The translations under genes were made by a program, and so were the position numbers. A DNA stretch of 64,000 bases from Escarpia spicata (lineage: Eukaryota > Annelida > Polychaeta > Sabellida > Siboglinidae), in assembly GCA_963995525.1 (NCBI GenBank), contig OZ023211.1:61027041-61091040 (forward strand), given 5' to 3'. The stretch's first letter is position 1, and every line of letters begins with the position of its first letter. The notes below the pieces were generated by a model. It saw only the letters and a list, made by a program, of their open reading frames with translations, searched no databases and was not told where the DNA came from. Below are positions 60,617 to 64,000 of the stretch, piece after piece.

Positions 60617-63341
60617 ATGGTAGAAGATATTGACCCTCACATAATAGGTATAACCGAATCGTGGGCCACCACTGATATATCAGATGCCGAATTGGGACTA
60701 ACAGGATATGTAATGTTTAGGAAAGATAGAATAGGAAGAAAGGGAGGTGGAGTTATTTTATATATTAAAGAATCTATCCAGGCTTATGAAATAAAATTAG
60801 AAAGAGAAGCAGATTGCGAAGAAGCTGTTTGGTGTAACATAGTTACAGGAAACTCAACGTTAACAGTTGGGTTAGTTTATCGAAGTCCAAACATAAGCAT
60901 AGAAGAGAATGAAAAAATACAAAACGCTATAAGGGAAGTAAGCAAACGGAACTGTATTATTATGGGGGACTTTAACCATGGGCATATACAATGGAAATCT
61001 CTACAGAGTATGGGGAGTGAGGACCACAAGTTTTTAGTTTTAGTACAAGATAGTTTCCTTTCTCAACATGTGCTAGAACCAACCAGGGGAGAGAATGTGT
61101 TAGACTTAGTTTTGTCCTCACAGAAAGAATTAGTTGACAATGTCAAGATATGTGAGCCACTGGGGAGTAGTGATCACAACCAGATACATTTTACCATCAA
61201 AGTAAAATCAGAAAGGAATAGTAAAAAGCAGTATAGGAGAAATTTCCATAAAGGAAGGTATAAGGACATGAGGAAATATTTAGCAAAGATAGACTGGAAT
61301 AACACACTGAAGAATAAGACAGCAACCGAATGCTGGAATATCTTAAATAGTGAAATTAAGTGCATAGTCGATAAATTTGTACCTTTCAAAAAACAAGGGA
61401 AACGGTCTAAAAAGAAACACTTATCGAAAGAAGCCATTAGAAAAATTAAGTATAAACAAATGATGTGGAAGTCATATAGATGTACTGGAAATGATGAAGA
61501 CTACAACATTTATAAAGAAGCACTTAATCAAACTACAGCTGAAATTAGAAATTCAAAGAGAAGCTATGAAACAAAATTAGCTAGTAATATAAAACATGAC
61601 AGTAAGAGTTTTTATGCGTATATTCGAAGCAAACAGAAAGTTCAGGATAAGGTCGGTCCTCTAGAAGATAGTGCTGGAAATACAATATCAGAGGGATTCT
61701 TAATGGCAGAAGACCTGAATGAGTATTTTAGTTCAGTGTTTACCAGGGAAGATATTAGTTCACTGCCAGTACCAGAGGCTAAGTTCAAGGGGACAGATTC
61801 AGACTATTTAGGACAGTTAGTTGTAACCTCGGAAATGGTTGCTAAGAAAATAAGGGCTATGAAGGATAGTAAATCACCTGGAGTGGACGGGATTCCACCC
61901 AAACTACTATTGGAAATTGTAGAACAAATTAGCGCACCGCTTGCAACAGTTTTCAATTTGTCATTAGAAGAGGGAGTGGTTCCTTTAGAATGGAAAGAGG
62001 CAAACATTATACCGTTATTTAAAAAAGGTTCGAGAAACAAGTCAGAGAACTATAGACCAGTGAGTTTAACATCAGTGATTTGCAAATTATTAGAAAGACT
62101 AATTAAAGATCACATGGTGGATTTTCTTGTTAAACATAACTTGATAAACCCATCTCAACATGGGTTTTTAAAAGCGAGGTCATGCTTAACAAATATGTTA
62201 TGTTTTTTGGAAGACATCACTAGGTGGGTAGATGAGGGATCACCAGTAGATATCATCTATTTAGATTTTCAAAAAGCTTTCGACAAAGTACCACATCAAA
62301 GATTACTCCTTAAGCTAAAGGCCCATGGCATAGGAAATGGTATAATAAACTGGATAGAAAAATGGCTGAATGACAGAAGACGTGTAGTAGTTGATGGGGA
62401 GGCTTCAAACTGGAAATCGGTATTGAGTGGGGTACCACAGGGATCAGTACTAGGACCTATATTATTCTTAATATATATCAACGATTTGGACGATGATATA
62501 ACAAGCAAGGTGTTAAAATTTGCGGATGATACAAAAGTGTTTAGAAGGATTAAAAGTGATGGAGACAGACAGCATTTACAAGATGATCTTGATAGGTTGA
62601 TCAAATGGTCTGAAAAGTGGCAAATGCTGTTCAATTTTGGGAAATGTAAATGCCTCCACACAGGTCATGGGAATGAAGAGGTAAAATATAAAATGGGGGG
62701 GTACTGTTCTAAGTACTACTGTAAAAGAAAAGGACTTAGGGTTAACCATTAGTGCTGATATGAAGGTTTCAGAGCAGTGCGGAATTGCAGCGTCAAAGGG
62801 AAATCAAATCCTTGGATTAATTAGGCGAAATATAGCGTATAAGAAAAAAGAATTAATAGTACCGCTGTACAAAACAATAGTGAGGCCTCATTTAGAATAT
62901 TGTATACAAGCATGGAGGCCATATCGCAAGAAGGACATAGATATGCTAGAAAGAGTACAGAGGAGAGCGACTAAAATGATACCAAATCTGAGGGATCTTA
63001 GTTACGAAATACGCCTAAAAGAATGTGGTTTAACAACACTAGAGACCAGGAGATTGAGAGGAGATCACATAGAAGTGTTTAAAATATTGAATGGTTATGA
63101 AAATATTGATAGAAACATTTTTTTCTCAGTTAAGAAAGGTAGAAGGACCAGAGGACATGAAGCTACATTAGTTAGTAAAGGAGCAGTGTAGATTAGATAT
63201 AAGAAAGTTCTCATTCTCACAAAGGACTGTAAATGAATGGAACAGATTATCTCCTGATTGTGTTGGTGCTAGTAGCGTGAATATGTTTAAAAATAAAATC
63301 GACACACACCTTAAAAAGGCGGGATACATGTAGATAAAAAG
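60617..63341 (+). pseudogene. CR1 ORF2, endonuclease plus reverse transcriptase, frameshifted
   Basis: The first frame (60617-62752) holds the endonuclease ('ITESWATTDI', 'GGGVILYIKESI', 'GLVYRSPN', 'MGDFNHGHIQW', 'SSDHNQIHF') and the RT up to 'LKFADDTKVFRR' and 'NFGKCKCLH'. A seven-G run near 62695 shifts the frame. The C-terminal part resumes at 62760-63191 ('RPHLEYCIQAWRPYRKKD') and, after another shift, ends near 63331 with 'MFKNKIDTHLKKAGYM'. One codon is missing after 'WLNDRR' compared with the other copy. All catalytic motifs are intact, but the frame is broken twice. Confidence 0.93.
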
Positions 63342-63440
63342 TATTGGACTCTCGATAAGTCAAAAGGCTTCCTTGTCCAACTGCCATCCAGAGTAATTTT
63401 CTGGATGGCAATCTTGTTAAATCTCTTGTTGTATCAATGG

Positions 63441-64000
63441 AGAGATTGTGGTTTGCCTCGAGTATATAATTACATAGTTACTTGAAGTTAACAGCCACTG
63501 AATAATTGCGAGTCAAGTACACATTAGACAATCCTCACGACCCTTAACCACACGTAAACCAATCATAATCTGACCTTTCAGATTTATTCATTTTGGATAA
63601 TTGTGATAACACCACTGACTCGTAAGGATTGTTGGATGGGGATTTATAAGGATTTACAAGAATTGCTCTTTGATGGTGATGGTTATGGGTGAATGCCTCT
63701 GGTTTCCACAATCAAGACTAACTATGACAGCAAGTGGGACATAGTACAGTATTCCAGCAAACGTTGTAAGTGGGACAAAGTACAGTACTTTAGTAAACGT
63801 TGTAAGTGGGACAAAGTACACTATTGCCTAGGGATATATACCACGGTTAGCATAGTACTTACATTTTGCATGATTTTATTGAATATAATTTTTTTAACAT
63901 TACAGTCACAATAGTCACTCATTAGATATGTGCACTAATATGCAATGTGTACATTGTTAAAAGCCTGTAACATCATCGTCAAGAAGTATCCCGTATCTGC
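63441..64000 (+). other. rest of MEMO1 intron 8 within the window
   Basis: No match to the missing MEMO1 C-terminus was found here, so the last coding exon must lie further on. A 27-30 bp unit 'cgttgtaagtgggacaaagt' occurs two to three times at 63720-63820. Confidence 0.6.

Larger units (their letters stand above)
60080..63440 (+). mobile_element. CR1-type LINE in MEMO1 intron 8
   Basis: A sense-strand insertion starting within about 35 bp of the exon 8 donor. It holds the C-terminal part of an esterase-type ORF1, then ORF2 with endonuclease and reverse transcriptase. The 3' end is 'ggcaatcttgttaaatctct', matching the 3' end of the minus-strand copy at 26243. The element is 5'-truncated inside ORF1. 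ORF2 is broken by a frameshift at a G-run near 62695 and another near 63160, so it cannot move on its own. It is close in sequence to the 26-29 kb copy. Confidence 0.93.

Overview
The window is eukaryotic, AT-rich and intron-rich, most likely from an invertebrate animal. The evidence is spliced single-copy animal genes, very long (CA)n, (GT)n and (TA)n microsatellites, CR1-type and other non-LTR retrotransposons, tRNA-derived SINEs and TIR elements. A marine, perhaps deuterostome, invertebrate fits the frequent 'taggcctac'-like words and the CR1 with an esterase-type ORF1, but the species cannot be fixed from this sequence alone.

Layout. Positions 1-31,950 are gene-poor. They hold LINE remnants (about 2.4, 7.9, 8.5, 9.7-10.5 and 19.6-20.2 kb), a 0.67-kb TIR element (13,689-14,359), a 1.4-kb repeat duplicated in tandem (21,995-24,950), a 5'-truncated CR1 on the minus strand (26,243-28,985), several microsatellites, and one possible antistasin-like exon (4,266-4,375). 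A short zinc-ribbon-like ORF lies at 33,911-34,216 and a 27-bp minisatellite at 34,451-34,665.

The gene core is a head-to-head pair about 0.86 kb apart. On the minus strand (45,990 to 37,564, four coding exons) is a complete EGLN/PHD-type HIF prolyl hydroxylase with an N-terminal MYND finger. On the plus strand (46,848 to 60,047, eight coding exons; the last coding exon or exons lie beyond the window) is MEMO1. Both keep their key metal-binding or active-site residues.

The most unusual feature lies inside MEMO1. Three arrays of tandem repeats appear to have been made from the gene's own exon/intron boundaries. The 40-bp minisatellite in intron 2 repeats the end of exon 2 plus its 5' splice site. 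The roughly 46-bp minisatellite of about 5.4 kb in intron 4 (over 100 copies) repeats the last 37 nt of exon 4 plus its 5' splice site. A shorter degenerate array at the far end of intron 4 repeats the 3' splice site and first ~40 nt of exon 5. Intron 4 is therefore bracketed by decoy donors on one side and decoy acceptors on the other. In addition, a CR1 element has landed within a few tens of bases of the exon 8 donor, in frame with the exon, so intron retention would give a MEMO1-CR1 ORF1 fusion. The EGLN1 introns hold SINEs, a TIR element with a Myb/SANT-like ORF, and a dispersed repeat shared with the region downstream of EGLN1.
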